DNA of 64,000 nucleotides from Bacilli bacterium (GCA_022652945.1 JALCRV010000008.1:1-64000); one strand, 5' to 3'; shown: positions 20,974-30,780, numbered from the stretch's first letter. Translations and numbers: made by a program. The notes: a model not told the origin generated them from the letters alone.

Positions 20974-21903
20974 TTACTGAAGATTAGTCATTAAGAATCT
21001 TTCAAAATCCGGATAGGCTTCTTTAAGAATCTTCTTATTCTGCGGAGACATAATAAAAGCATGCCAAAGACCGGGATAAGTAAGTAAAGTCCCCTCATTT
21101 CCTGCTGCTTTCAGTTTTCCATATAACATAATTGAATCATCGAGGAGACATTCGCATTGGCTAGCGCTTAAAGTAATCGGAGGCAAGTCTTTTAAGTCGC
21201 CATAAAGCGGGGAAACATAAGGATCTTTGATTTCTTCTTTTTTAAAGTAGATACCTTCGATATTCGGAATTATAGTTGTCGTAGCGACAAAATCTGTCTT
21301 TAAGGAAAAAAGTTTATAACTTTCCGTAATCTCTGAAAATTGTGTCGGAGCGGAATTCGCATAGACCGCTTTAGGTAAGGGGAGTTTATGATCGCGGAGA
21401 TACATCGAAAGGACAATAGAAAGATTACCCCCCGCTGATTCTCCGACGATAACGATATCTTCGGGCTTATAACTCCTCAGCAGGTAGTTATAGCCGTCTA
21501 CGCAATCTAATAAGGCGCTGGGCTGAGTAAACTCCGGAGCTAAACGATAATCAATCGAGAAGACATTGAAATGGAGGTCTTTAACCATCTTCTGGATAAA
21601 GCGCATCCTTTCTTTCGTGGAGGAGGAGGTAAACCCACCGCCATGGATGTAATAGATGATTTTCGACTGAGGATTATTTGGGCTGCTGATCAGCCAGCCT
21701 CCGGAATTAGCAAGGTCCTTTTTTTGAATAGTCAGGCCAGTCAAGAACTTACTTTCCGAATGAAGGACATTTAAATCGGCTTTTCTATTGGCTTCAATCA
21801 TTTGCGGAATGATAGTCTTTTCCTTTTCTTCGGAAGTGAAAACCTTCGGCTTATAGTGGCTTAAGACGATATATGAGCGGAGAAGCAGGTCTTTAATGCT
21901 CAT
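20974..21903 (-). CDS. alpha/beta hydrolase, HSL/esterase type
   Basis: A 309-residue enzyme of the hormone-sensitive-lipase esterase group: oxyanion motif YIHGGGFTSS near residue 83, nucleophile elbow GESAGGN near 153, acidic residue in CLLDDS (~252) and catalytic His in LWHAF (~282). It probably cleaves small acyl esters in the cytosol. First gene of the operon with the two exporter subunits and divergent from the TetR-type regulator, so it may modify the compound the exporter handles. Confidence 0.85.
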   Translation of the reverse strand: MSIKDLLLRSYIVLSHYKPKVFTSEEKEKTIIPQMIEANRKADLNVLHSESKFLTGLTIQKKDLANSGGWLISSPNNPQSKIIYYIHGGGFTSSSTKERMRFIQKMVKDLHFNVFSIDYRLAPEFTQPSALLDCVDGYNYLLRSYKPEDIVIVGESAGGNLSIVLSMYLRDHKLPLPKAVYANSAPTQFSEITESYKLFSLKTDFVATTTIIPNIEGIYFKKEEIKDPYVSPLYGDLKDLPPITLSASQCECLLDDSIMLYGKLKAAGNEGTLLTYPGLWHAFIMSPQNKKILKEAYPDFERFLMTNLQ

Positions 21904-21982
21904 AAAGATTCTCCTTTCTTAGGGCTTAATTAAAATGAGCGTGCAGTCCCTTCATTGAAAAAAAGACGGGCTTATTTTAAAA

Positions 21983-21999
21983 TGTAACAAGTTGTTCCA
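21983..21999. promoter_or_regulatory. candidate TetR-type operator
   Basis: TGTAACAAGTTGTTCCA is a 17-base near-palindrome (one mismatch) between the divergent hydrolase and regulator genes, where a TetR-family repressor would be expected to bind. Inferred from symmetry and position only. Confidence 0.45.
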
Positions 22000-22073
22000 A
22001 CACCTTGAATTATAGATAACCAATTTTATTTACTCAAGATTTCTAAATCATTTGGAACGAAAGGAATGATTTT

Positions 22074-22595
22074 ATGCCACAGAAAAAAAGAACGGAAAAG
22101 GTAACGAGTCTGATCCTAAAGGCCTTATGTCAATTGATCAAAGAAAAAAGACCTTACGACAGCATCTCCTTGCAGGAAATTGTCGATAAAGCCGGAGTCT
22201 GCCGTAATTCTTTTTACCGTAACTATCATTCCAAAGAAGAAATCTTTCAGAGGAGGTTTCAAGAAATCAATGCTACAGTCAACACTTCTTTTCAACCTGG
22301 CTATGAAATGACTAGAAGGGATATCATCAAGGCCATCGCTAAAACCATGGAACAGAATAGGGAATTCCTGCTTTGCTTCTACCAAGCTAACCCTAAGCTA
22401 TATTTCGATACCTTAATCTGTCAGGTTGAATCATCTAACACTTCAAAACCTATCGCTTCCGTTTCCCCCGAGGAATATTACATCTACGCGGCCCGAGCAT
22501 GGCTTATCATCGGAGTTCTTACTGAATGGCTTCAACGAGAAGAGGAACTGCCTTCTGATAAGATCGTTGATATCATTGACTCTTTAAATATCTGA
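22074..22595 (+). CDS. TetR/AcrR-family transcriptional regulator
   Basis: A 173-residue protein with the TetR DNA-binding domain at residues 8-55: YDSISLQEIVDKAGVCRNSFYRNYHSKEEIF. The C-terminal ~115 residues form the ligand/dimer domain and resemble the TetR_C group seen in Firmicutes (...AARAWLIIGVLTEWL). It is transcribed away from the hydrolase/ABC operon and most likely represses it; the ligand is unknown. Confidence 0.88.
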   Translation: MPQKKRTEKVTSLILKALCQLIKEKRPYDSISLQEIVDKAGVCRNSFYRNYHSKEEIFQRRFQEINATVNTSFQPGYEMTRRDIIKAIAKTMEQNREFLLCFYQANPKLYFDTLICQVESSNTSKPIASVSPEEYYIYAARAWLIIGVLTEWLQREEELPSDKIVDIIDSLNI

Positions 22596-22700
22596 TGGTT
22601 TAGATTTGAAAAATCAGAAATTAAGGCTCATTAAATCTTTACTTTGTCGAGACTTTATTTTGTTATCGTTTTTCTTTCTTGTTAGGTTTTTTAATAACAA

Positions 22701-23253
22701 TTATTTCTCTTTCTTATAAAGATCATCCAAAGTAAAACATAAGCAGTTCTTGGACCAATCTCCTCTTTCAAAGCCTTCCTTAGAGAAAAAGCCAAGCTTG
22801 TAATAATCAAGCTTCAAGTCCTTAAGTTGCCTTTCTTCTTTAAAGACATTTAGACCTACTTTCTCATTTGTGAATTTGTATTCGTAGAAAATATGCCCGA
22901 GTTTATCATTTGAAACAAGGTCAAACTGACCCTTCATCTTCCTTTTAGCATCGTTATATGTATATGAACCGATTGAAAGAAAAGGAGGATTCCACCTTCC
23001 TTCTTTATTTTTCCTTATGAGATATTCTCTACAGATATTTTCGAAGCTATGAGGAATGAAGGAATTATACAATTTATCTTTGATGAAATTATCAAAGAAC
23101 ACTTGGTCCGACAGAATGTTCTTCTGAGCTAGAAAAGGATAAACAAGACCGAAATAAAAGGCGAACGGATTTTCTGAGATGGAGTAGTAGGCCTTTTTCC
23201 TCATAAAGGCTTTTTAAAGTGTTCAGTTCTTCTTTTCTTCCGATAAATTCCAT
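22701..23253 (-). pseudogene. DUF234-type ATPase with internal deletion
   Basis: From 23253 a start reads MEFIGRKEELNTLKSLYEEK, the usual first residues of this ATPase family, then the frame is lost after about 20 codons. In the next frame the C-terminal DUF234 domain continues from ISENPFAFYFGLVYPFL to the stop at 22701 (IFYEYKFTNEKVG being the PD-(D/E)XK-like strand). The Walker A and B portions are absent. A deletion of roughly 250 codons with a frameshift at the joint explains this. The 167-residue C-terminal frame could still be translated from an internal ATG. Confidence 0.7.
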
Positions 23254-23438
23254 ATGACTACCCCTGTACATAATTTACTAGAATTGATTCTACTAGAATC
23301 CATTCCACCAAATTATTAACCATCTGTCATCTCTGAGATAGAATTTGGAATTAATCGTTACACGAAGCTTATAATATCTGCGAATTGCCGGTATTTTTAA
23401 CTTTGCCTCCGGTTTGGTTTTCTCCCTTAGGCAAAATA

Positions 23439-23482
23439 AAACCCCTTCTCTTAGGCATTCTGCAATGCCCAAAATAAGGGGT
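23439..23482 (-). terminator. intrinsic terminator of the peptidase C26 gene
   Basis: On the minus strand ATACCCCTTA..GGGCATT-gcag-AATGCC..AAGGGGTTTTATTTTG: a two-part stem followed by a T-rich run, 57 bases after the stop codon of the C26 gene. Confidence 0.7.
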
Positions 23483-23538
23483 ATATCAATTAAGTTTATA
23501 AATATTAGGTCTATTTAAGACGGCGGCAAGACAGTTAT

Positions 23539-24567
23539 TTAGCTAATGATTGCTTTAATAAACTTCTCGGCTTCCTCATAACTCATATACTTATCCTTGT
23601 TCGCTGCTTTATCCAGATTCTTAGCGATCGCAGCTTCCGGATGGAACTGGAAACCGACTTCGTATGTCTTATCTCTTCTTTCGATGCATTCGATCATATT
23701 TAGACCCGAAGTCGGAGTATATCCGGTGACTTCAAGTTCAGTATTCTCAACGCTGAGCAGCGCCTGATGATGCCAAGACGGCACATTTTCAATCACTGTT
23801 TCAGAAGATAAAGCACTTAGTCTAGAGTTGGCCTTCACATTTACATTATGAGGAGCGTAGTCGCGGTATTCGTTACCGTTTTTTACGTTGCGGTGCTCGT
23901 TATTATATTCCAAGCCTTGCGCCTTAAAATATGTCGGGATATCCTGGATGACACTCGCTCCCGATAAGACACCTAGCATCTGCATTCCTCGGCAGAACCC
24001 CATCAGTTTGATATCGTTAGCGACACAATAGGCCATCGTTAGATAGTCGGAGACATCTCTGGTGGCGTTATAATCTTTTTCCGCTTCAATTCCATGCCAT
24101 TCCTCAGGAATCTTATATAAGCTAGGTGAGATATCCTCCCCACCGGTAAAGATGACAGTCTTGATGTCACCTATAACACTTTTGGCATTGGAATTAAGGT
24201 AGTTATTGCTCCTGATTTTCTTAGCGTAATCTAACTTCAAGATGCCGTTAACATCTACGCAATCACCGCTAATCTTATTATCCGATCCGTAAATGACATC
24301 TCTCGAGATCGCTTGAGGAAGAAGAACGGGGTTACCTCCCCCGTCCTTAATAGCTCTAACCATATTAGTGTAGAACTCAGAATCTAAATCAGCTCGCCAA
24401 GCAATACCGATATTCTTGGTGGCCTTTTGACAAGAACTTAAAGAAAAGGCGGAAAAGAACGACAGGGAAAGGACAAGTAAACATAAGACTTTTCTGCTTA
24501 TGCTCTTCTTACTTGAACCTGCCTTTACAGAATTATCGGAATCCATAGTGAATTGGTTTTTATCCAT
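23539..24567 (-). CDS. gamma-glutamyl-GABA hydrolase family lipoprotein (peptidase C26)
   Basis: A 342-residue class I glutamine-amidotransferase-like hydrolase. The N-terminus has ~25 polar residues, a hydrophobic stretch (~28-44) and a lipobox-like SLSSC, so it is probably anchored outside the membrane, unlike the usual cytosolic PuuD. Catalytic Cys lies in GFCRGMQ (~175) and the His/Glu pair in FQFHPEA (~306). TGGEDISP is the usual glycine-rich loop. GAGGTT precedes the ATG. It may cleave gamma-glutamyl amides outside the cell. The next gene upstream encodes another lipoprotein. Confidence 0.88.
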   Translation of the reverse strand: MDKNQFTMDSDNSVKAGSSKKSISRKVLCLLVLSLSFFSAFSLSSCQKATKNIGIAWRADLDSEFYTNMVRAIKDGGGNPVLLPQAISRDVIYGSDNKISGDCVDVNGILKLDYAKKIRSNNYLNSNAKSVIGDIKTVIFTGGEDISPSLYKIPEEWHGIEAEKDYNATRDVSDYLTMAYCVANDIKLMGFCRGMQMLGVLSGASVIQDIPTYFKAQGLEYNNEHRNVKNGNEYRDYAPHNVNVKANSRLSALSSETVIENVPSWHHQALLSVENTELEVTGYTPTSGLNMIECIERRDKTYEVGFQFHPEAAIAKNLDKAANKDKYMSYEEAEKFIKAIIS

Positions 24568-24602
24568 GTTTTTAACCTCTCAGTTCTCTTTCGCTGATTA
24601 GC

Positions 24603-26000
24603 TTATAAGGTCACAGTGCCATCCGTGCAGGTGATTTCCGTGACGGCGGATTCAAGATGCCAGTTCGTACCTAAAGTCACCTTAGCCCAGTCATCTTTCG
24701 TGCCTTCGTAATTGATAGTTGTAAGTCTACTGGTGGAATCAAAGCAGCTATCTCCGAGCGAGACTAGACTCTTCGGCAGGGTAATCGTCTTTAAAGAAGA
24801 AGCGCTACGGAAGGCGCAATTTCCAATCGTCTTAATCCCTTCGCCTAAATGGATGTTAGCGATGTAACTGTTAGAGAAAGCGAATTGTTTGATTTCAGTG
24901 ACGGTATCAGGAAGATTCAAAGTCTTAAGGTAGTGATTCCAATAGAAAACCGAATCACCGATGGAAGTGACACCCTCGGGAAGCGTATAGGTGTTGCAGA
25001 CAACCGGGATGCCCATACTCGCAAAGAAAACGACTTCGTTGTCTTTATAAAGGACATGATGGTCATCGCTGGTATGGAAGATAGATCCCTCCTCGAGTCC
25101 AATCTTGCTGAACCAAGCAGCAAAGAAGGCTTTCGACTCGATGGTGGTGACGTTCTTGCCGAGTTTTAAAAGAGTCACCTCATTAGCGATGTTGCTAAAA
25201 GCCTCGGAGGCTATCGTGGTCACCGGGTGTTCACCGTTGGTGCCATCGTCATAGGTGTCCGGCACAAAGTACCCCGTAGCGGTCGTGGTGCTCTCACCAG
25301 TCACAATATAATGATCGGTGTCGAACTTGTAGGTAAGAGAATAATCCGTCTCATCATAAGTGGCGATATAATTCTGATCAGCATCCTTGACAGGAGTGAT
25401 ATCGTGATCCCAACCTTTGAAGGTGTAATACTTCGTGGCGCTGGCATGCATATAAGGAGTATCGAATTCATCAGGATAGAAAACTGGAGTATCGCCGATC
25501 TTCACATACTTCTGGTAAAGGATTTCGCCATCCGGGTTCTCCCAGGTGACTTGATAGGCGTAGGTCGTCTGAACGAACACAGCGTGGAAATCGGTGTCGG
25601 CCTGAATATTCGTAAGCTCTTTATCCCAGCCGTTGAACTTATAAGTGAAACGTTCGTCACCATCCTTTTTAGGAGTGTTTCCTTTATAAACGGCGGTGCC
25701 GCCTTTCTTAACAGTCGTTTCTTCTAATAAAGCATCTTGGTCACCAAAGAAACGGACCGCATAAGTCGTGGTGTCTTCACTTATGGACGATATGGACGAA
25801 GCGGAAGAAAGACTGATGGAAGACGAGATGCTTGATGAAGTAATGGTGCTTGAGGAAGAGGAGGACGAAGACGAGACGTTATTTGAACTTACTAAGGAAG
25901 TTAAAGAAGCGGAGCTAGATTCTAATGACGAAGTATTCGTGCCACACCCTCCTAGAAGAGCGGTGGACATAACTAAGAAAAGACAAATGGCTTTTTTCAT
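24603..26000 (-). CDS. BspA-type leucine-rich-repeat lipoprotein
   Basis: A 465-residue surface lipoprotein. Signal peptide and lipobox LLGGC end near residue 19; a Ser-rich linker with a run of about ten serines follows (~25-75). Residues ~80-215 hold two InlB-like/Listeria-Bacteroides repeats (FNGWDKELT, FKGWDHDIT). From ~250 to the end LRR_5 repeats appear (VTTIESKAFF, VTSIGDSVF, VTEIKQFAF, IKTIGNCAF, LVSLGDSCF). Such proteins bind host or food polymers or matrix. Ends 36 bases before the C26 gene in the same direction. Confidence 0.88.
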   Translation of the reverse strand: MKKAICLFLVMSTALLGGCGTNTSSLESSSASLTSLVSSNNVSSSSSSSSSTITSSSISSSISLSSASSISSISEDTTTYAVRFFGDQDALLEETTVKKGGTAVYKGNTPKKDGDERFTYKFNGWDKELTNIQADTDFHAVFVQTTYAYQVTWENPDGEILYQKYVKIGDTPVFYPDEFDTPYMHASATKYYTFKGWDHDITPVKDADQNYIATYDETDYSLTYKFDTDHYIVTGESTTTATGYFVPDTYDDGTNGEHPVTTIASEAFSNIANEVTLLKLGKNVTTIESKAFFAAWFSKIGLEEGSIFHTSDDHHVLYKDNEVVFFASMGIPVVCNTYTLPEGVTSIGDSVFYWNHYLKTLNLPDTVTEIKQFAFSNSYIANIHLGEGIKTIGNCAFRSASSLKTITLPKSLVSLGDSCFDSTSRLTTINYEGTKDDWAKVTLGTNWHLESAVTEITCTDGTVTL

Positions 26001-26609
26001 TTTGTAAGTCTCCTTTTTTGAACATATCTAGTCTAGGCTTTTTTTCAAAAAGGTGTCATAAAAAAGTCATTAAAACTTGACATATTTGTTGTCTTGAAAG
26101 AAAACAATCCGCCGCTTAAGAATCACTTTCGACCTGAAGAAAATATGTCTTGGAGATCCTCAGACTAGTTTATAAAGAAATGCAATTTAGTTTTTGATTT
26201 TAATGTGATTAATCATTAAGCCCGTTCTTTAGGCATGAGTTGTTCATTGAGAATAACTGTAATGTGGCATAAGGCATTTAGTTCTCTTTGAGCCCGAAAC
26301 GAAAAGATGAATGTATTAAAGACAACAGAACGAGAAAACTATCTTAACGTGTATTAATTTAATATATCAGGCATCTTGTAAGATAAAAATTAAAGGTCTT
26401 ACCTGCTTTTTGTAGGCGTCTGTACTCGTAATATTCATTGCAAGTTAATTTTCACTATTTATGATGTTTTTCTTCTTATCGCTTTGTGGGATAATTAGAC
26501 CTGTTTCTTTTAGATATATGAAGAGACTATGAAATATGGATGCCACTAAACTAAAGGCTAGTCCAGGCTCCCTAGCGCATCACTTCCGGATTATGAAAAG
26601 ATTTAATGA
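26001..26609. other. gene-free stretch
   Basis: About 600 AT-rich bases without a supportable gene. A TTGACA lies near 26077 but no good -10 follows at the right distance. The left part must hold the promoter of the minus-strand LRR lipoprotein; the right part probably includes the lost 3' end of the broken ATPase gene that stops at 26610. Confidence 0.4.
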
Positions 26610-27444
26610 TTAAAAGCTATTGGATTTTTCCTTTTGGAAGTTTGTCTTATGAACATTTAGGTGGCTGGTGATAAAGCCCTTTGAAATCGAAGAAAGAATC
26701 GAGTTATAGAAGGCGCTTTCGCGAATTGAGGTGGTTAAGACATCATTGGGGGCATCGAGAAGCGGTCCTTCTTTTGCATAAACCAGTTCTAGTAGATTTT
26801 CTTCGAAAGAAGCCTTTTTGTTGATAAGCGAAAGGCAATAAGGATGGCAGCCGAAAAGAGAAAGATATTTGGCTTTCTCCTCAAGGTTAGTCCCATTAAG
26901 AAAAGCCAACGCATTCTTAAAAACAAGAGGCTTAATCTTCATGGAAAATGTTTTCCTCTTGTAGAGTGGAGATGTTCGAGTCTTCATTTCCTTTTCCATA
27001 AACGAAAAGCTGCTGATGGAAAGAAGGATCATCAGTTGTGTATCTTTGGCGTGGTTATCGATGAAGTCTTGCAAATAGGATGAGAAGCCGCTCCCGTGTG
27101 TTGCGATATACGGATATTCATCAATCACGAGAATGCCACGTTTTCCTTTATAAAAAGATAGAATCGCAGCAAAAATTGCTTTCCAGTCTGGATAAACATA
27201 ATCGAACGGTAAAGACATTTTGGGGGTTATGGCTCTAGAAAAAGCCTGACGGTTGTCCTTAACAGCCACTTCCTTAGCTTGAAAATATAAGGCATCAAAT
27301 ATAAGGCATCTTTGTTTTTATGGATTCATTAATCAAAGAGGTTTTTCCGATCCTTCTGGTCCCGTAGATGATTCCAAACGCAAAATGTCCGCTCTGAAAC
27401 TTTTTATTCAATAGCGCTAATTCTTCTTCTCTTCCGATAAACAT
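26610..27444 (-). pseudogene. DUF234-type AAA ATPase, frameshifted and truncated
   Basis: The start at 27444 reads MFIGREEELALLNKKF, then Walker A as GTRRIGKTSLI. The frame stops after MPYI because a 14-base unit (AAATATAAGGCATC on the + strand) is duplicated in tandem at 27283-27310. In another frame the gene resumes KDALYFQAKEVAVKD and continues through Walker B GILVIDEYPYI to 26610. The last part of the family (DUF234 nuclease-like domain) is missing. Both a frameshift and a 3' truncation point to a dead gene. Confidence 0.75.
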
Positions 27445-27634
27445 TGATTGCCTTCAGAATTAATTAACTCATAAGTTTTATACTCTAGAGTATTTAAAAA
27501 AACACGCCGAAGTGAAAAGGAATAAAGCTTTGGTTGATATCGGTTCAACTATCGCGACACCATTTAATTTTTAAACAAGATTAGAAAGTATACCAAGAGA
27601 GCAGTGAATTCCTTTTATTGTGGATAAGATATTT

Positions 27635-28987
27635 CTAAAGCCCACGTTTAATCAGGTCAGCCATATAGATGGGCAGATAGATCTTGTTTTCTTTCATCTT
27701 CACATTTCCATTATTGAAAATGAAAGCTGTCGGAATGGAATAGCCTTTGTTGGATAAAAGGTTATCCAAGGCAGAGTGTTTTTCAAAATCCTTTCCAGAT
27801 TTGACTTCGATGGGTAAAACATCCCCCTGCCATTCGACAAGAAAATCAACTTCGCCATTTTTTTTATTGTTGTAGTAATAAAGGTAATCGAATCCATGCG
27901 TCTTAAGCAAGTCAGCAACCACGTTCTCATAGATGGCTCCGAAATTGATGTTTTTCTCGTCGTTCAGGATTTTATTCTTTACCAATGGATCCATATAAAG
28001 GTAGGTCAAGAGACCGGAGTCCTCGTGAAATAGTTTCAAAAGGCGACGGTTAATCCCGATTTTCAAGGGTATGGTTGGTTCATCTGTGGTATAGGCAGGG
28101 ATTGCCACCCCTGCGTTAACGAGCCAAAGGAAAGAGTCTTCGACGATATCATGATTGTTTTTGTTCTCAAGGGGTCCAAGAGTAAAGCGTTTGTTCTTTT
28201 TGTCGAGTTCCTCAGGGATAGCATCATATATTTGAAGGATATAGAGCTTTTTGTCTTTGGGGGCATATTTGCTGATGTCACGCCGGTTGTACATCTCGAT
28301 GTTCTGATGTTCCAGAGCAACCATGTTAAGGTCGTTGTGGTCGACGTAGCTTTGCACGGCGGCGGGCATTCCACCAATCAGGACATATTTTCGGAAAAGA
28401 TCCATGAATTTTGCATGAATGAACTCATCAACGGTAGTTTTCTTAAAAAAGCAGTTCTTCACATGGTCAATGACATCATCATTGACGCCGTTTGCCCAAA
28501 GGAATTCTTCAAAATCTAACGGGTACATCGTAAAAGAGGTCATATAACCCGTGGGCCAGGAAAGAATATCCGTGAGGGCAACACCCAATAAGGATCCGGA
28601 AAGAATAAAGCGATAGGAACCATCCATAACCAAAAACTTCATCAAGGTGACAAGGTCAAACTCACTCCGAGGAATTTTATGCTCGTCCATATAGATATAA
28701 ATAGATTGAATTTCATCCAAGAAAATAATTGTTTCGCCTTTGATAAGAGGGTGATCAATAATAGAAGAGAGATTAAAAAGAAAGGATTTAGCATCCTTGC
28801 TTCTGATAATTTGGGGGATGGCATCGGCCCTTTCGACAAAGTTCACATAGACATAACTGTTGCTTTTGCTTTTGGCGAAAGTCTCTAAAGTATAAGTCTT
28901 GCCAACCTGCCTGGCTCCATCCACAAAGAGGGCTGTTTTCCCCTTCCACCAAAGCTCAAGCTTCTCCACAATTTTTCTTTTAAGCAT
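27635..28987 (-). CDS. AAA_14 / DUF4143 ATPase
   Basis: A 450-residue protein of the widespread AAA_14-DUF4143 family: Walker A GARQVGKT near residue 25, Walker B TIIFLDEIQSI (~87), sensor SGSLLGV (~140), and a C-terminal DUF4143 domain with PD-(D/E)XK-like residues EVDFLVEW...PIEVKSG (~393-412). Cellular role of the family is not established. Palindromic repeats upstream (29020-29069) suggest autoregulation. It lies left of the cassette array and has no rlmCD-end repeat beside it, but is related to the array's ATPases. Confidence 0.85.
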   Translation of the reverse strand: MLKRKIVEKLELWWKGKTALFVDGARQVGKTYTLETFAKSKSNSYVYVNFVERADAIPQIIRSKDAKSFLFNLSSIIDHPLIKGETIIFLDEIQSIYIYMDEHKIPRSEFDLVTLMKFLVMDGSYRFILSGSLLGVALTDILSWPTGYMTSFTMYPLDFEEFLWANGVNDDVIDHVKNCFFKKTTVDEFIHAKFMDLFRKYVLIGGMPAAVQSYVDHNDLNMVALEHQNIEMYNRRDISKYAPKDKKLYILQIYDAIPEELDKKNKRFTLGPLENKNNHDIVEDSFLWLVNAGVAIPAYTTDEPTIPLKIGINRRLLKLFHEDSGLLTYLYMDPLVKNKILNDEKNINFGAIYENVVADLLKTHGFDYLYYYNNKKNGEVDFLVEWQGDVLPIEVKSGKDFEKHSALDNLLSNKGYSIPTAFIFNNGNVKMKENKIYLPIYMADLIKRGL

Positions 28988-29019
28988 GATGAATCCTCCA
29001 AAGGTATTTTACCATATTT

Positions 29020-29069
29020 AGGAAATTTTCCAATACATATTTTGCCGTTCCAAGGAAATTATCCAACAT
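29020..29069. promoter_or_regulatory. paired palindromes upstream of ATPase gene
   Basis: TAGGAAATTTTCCAATAC (from 29019) and AAGGAAATTATCCAACAT (from 29052) are two near-identical boxes around GGAAATTTTCC, 33 bases apart, within 80 bases upstream of the ATPase start. They look like an operator pair; the regulator is unknown. Confidence 0.45.
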
Positions 29070-29242
29070 TTTTGTTTCTTAAGAATCGCTTTTTACTTTG
29101 ATACAAGAGTTTCATATTTTGCCCCTAGGTGTAAATAGAGCGTTAATTAAACGCTAAAATAAAGTTGATCAGGTTAAAGAATATCCCAAAGTAGACTTTA
29201 TCAAACCATGCTTTGATGTGTCCCCCTCTCGGGCACTTAACG

Positions 29243-29268
29243 GTGTCCAGGATTCGGGGTACACATCA
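29243..29268 (-). mobile_element. IS-end-like sequence, inverted partner of 11116
   Basis: On the minus strand TGATGTGTACCCCGAATCCT then GGACAC, differing at one base from 11116-11141 and pointing toward it. No transposase is next to it, so it is a remnant or a target-end scar. Confidence 0.5.
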
Positions 29269-29340
29269 GAGTCTCCTTTTTTATCAGTACTGAGTATTTT
29301 GTCAAGCCTAATATTCTATAGAGGAAAAATTATGAAAGGG

Positions 29341-29445
29341 AAAAAACGGCTTATTAAGGTGTGAGCCTAAACAAGCCATTTAATTAGTATTTATCGGCTC
29401 TTTTCAGTTTTTCCTCAGCGACAGTGCAATCACCGTCTCCACATG
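29341..29445 (-). repeat. att-like rlmCD-end repeat R1 (outermost)
   Basis: Minus strand, 29445 to 29404: in-frame HVETVIALSLRKN-stop. It is followed by a ggctt/aagcc hairpin shared with R3 (29347-29380), probably the original terminator of the donor rlmCD gene. The bases to the right of the core resemble the type-B cassette end (GATGAGAGGAAACA). Confidence 0.75.
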
Positions 29446-29733
29446 TGTAGAAACGATATATTAGGGTGAGGCTGATACAAGAAAACTGATGAGAGGAAAC
29501 ACTTCTTACTTAAATAGTGCTTCATTAGCGAGGCAATCATATGGAAATATCGTATCTTCTTCCTCAGATCATCGAATCCAACAACATGGGCCTATGCACC
29601 AATTCATGCAGGATCTAACGATAAGGAATCAAAACTATTTGAAACGCATTAAAAAATATACTTCTCTGGCAATCCTTAGACTTTTTAAGATACGAAAATA
29701 AAAGATTATAGGTTACTGATTTTCCTTTTCCTG

Positions 29734-30780
29734 TTATTTCTTCAAATATCTTGTAGAATGGCCTTCACCGATTTTAATGATTTTTCCGAGTCTGACCATT
29801 TCTCCGAGAACGGCTTCGATGGTCGTGACGGAAACATCAGGAACAAGCGTCTGGAGGTCTTTCTTGGAAACGGGTATGAACGATGAGAGGACTGCCGCCT
29901 CAATTCTTTGCTTCTTGCTGGCTTTTTGAGTGTTGAAGATAACGAATCTTTTATCCAGTTCCTTATAACATAATAATAATGTGAACATAAAATCCTTCAT
30001 ATATGGAACGTAGTCGTTTTGATTCTCGTGCCAGCCAACAGATGATTGCCTGAGGGCTTCGTAATATTCTCCTTTTCGGAGGTTTATCTGCTCTTCAAAG
30101 GAAATATATCTTCCAATGTCAAATCCGTGCTGATAGAGAAGCAGAAGGCTTAATAATCTGGACATCCTTCCGTTCCCATCACTAAATGGATGGATGCAGA
30201 GAAAATCTAGAATGACACATGGAATAAGAAGCAGAGGATTGATGGAATAATCGTTGGAGGCAGCTAGATAAGAAAGACAAAGCTGGTCCATGGCTTTGGG
30301 TGTATCTAAGGCATTTGTTGGCTGCCATCTCAGTCTTTGGGTTCCGTCAGCCAATTTTTCTATTATCGCGTTGTCTCTGTCCTTGAACTGCCCTTTGTTT
30401 GGGATGCTCGTCAAATGCAGCATGATTCCATGTAACCTTTTTATCTCATTGATGGAGAAGGCTATGTTTTTACCATTCCGGTGGATTTCATCGAGTGCAT
30501 CCTTATATCCGGCAATTTCCTGTTCGTTATGGTTGAGAGGGCTGCTCCCATGGCTGACTATGGCATTGATTCTTTCATCAGTGGCGACAATGCCTTCGAT
30601 AGCATTGCTGCCTTTAACCGATTGCACGATAGCTAACTCATGAAGCTTTGTGAAAACATCTGGGTACTGTTTCTTCTGCCAATCTTCGTGAGATTTGAGC
30701 TCCATTAGAGCTCCGCTTATAGTGATGAATTCAGCAGGAAGGCTTACATTTTTTAAAAACAGGTAATCAAATCTTTTCAT
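29734..30780 (-). CDS. Fic-family protein with inhibitory helix and winged-helix tail
   Basis: A 348-residue protein; I place the start at 30780 because AGGAGAAAGAATTT precedes that ATG, which gives MKRFDYLFLKN. The active loop is HPFSDGNGRMSRL (~200), complete with catalytic His. An N-terminal inhibitory-type motif SNAIEG lies near residue 67, and the C-terminus (~290-348) looks like a winged helix. Fic enzymes with an inhibitory Glu transfer AMP to Ser/Thr/Tyr hydroxyls when released; targets vary. It is the only gene of the cassette between repeats R1 and R2. It may act as a toxin or a regulator. Confidence 0.88.
   Translation of the reverse strand: MKRFDYLFLKNVSLPAEFITISGALMELKSHEDWQKKQYPDVFTKLHELAIVQSVKGSNAIEGIVATDERINAIVSHGSSPLNHNEQEIAGYKDALDEIHRNGKNIAFSINEIKRLHGIMLHLTSIPNKGQFKDRDNAIIEKLADGTQRLRWQPTNALDTPKAMDQLCLSYLAASNDYSINPLLLIPCVILDFLCIHPFSDGNGRMSRLLSLLLLYQHGFDIGRYISFEEQINLRKGEYYEALRQSSVGWHENQNDYVPYMKDFMFTLLLCYKELDKRFVIFNTQKASKKQRIEAAVLSSFIPVSKKDLQTLVPDVSVTTIEAVLGEMVRLGKIIKIGEGHSTRYLKK

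Noticed and set aside
29489-29701. 70-codon + strand reading frame
   Set aside because: No ribosome site, no recognisable features, and it begins inside a type-B cassette end; treated as chance.
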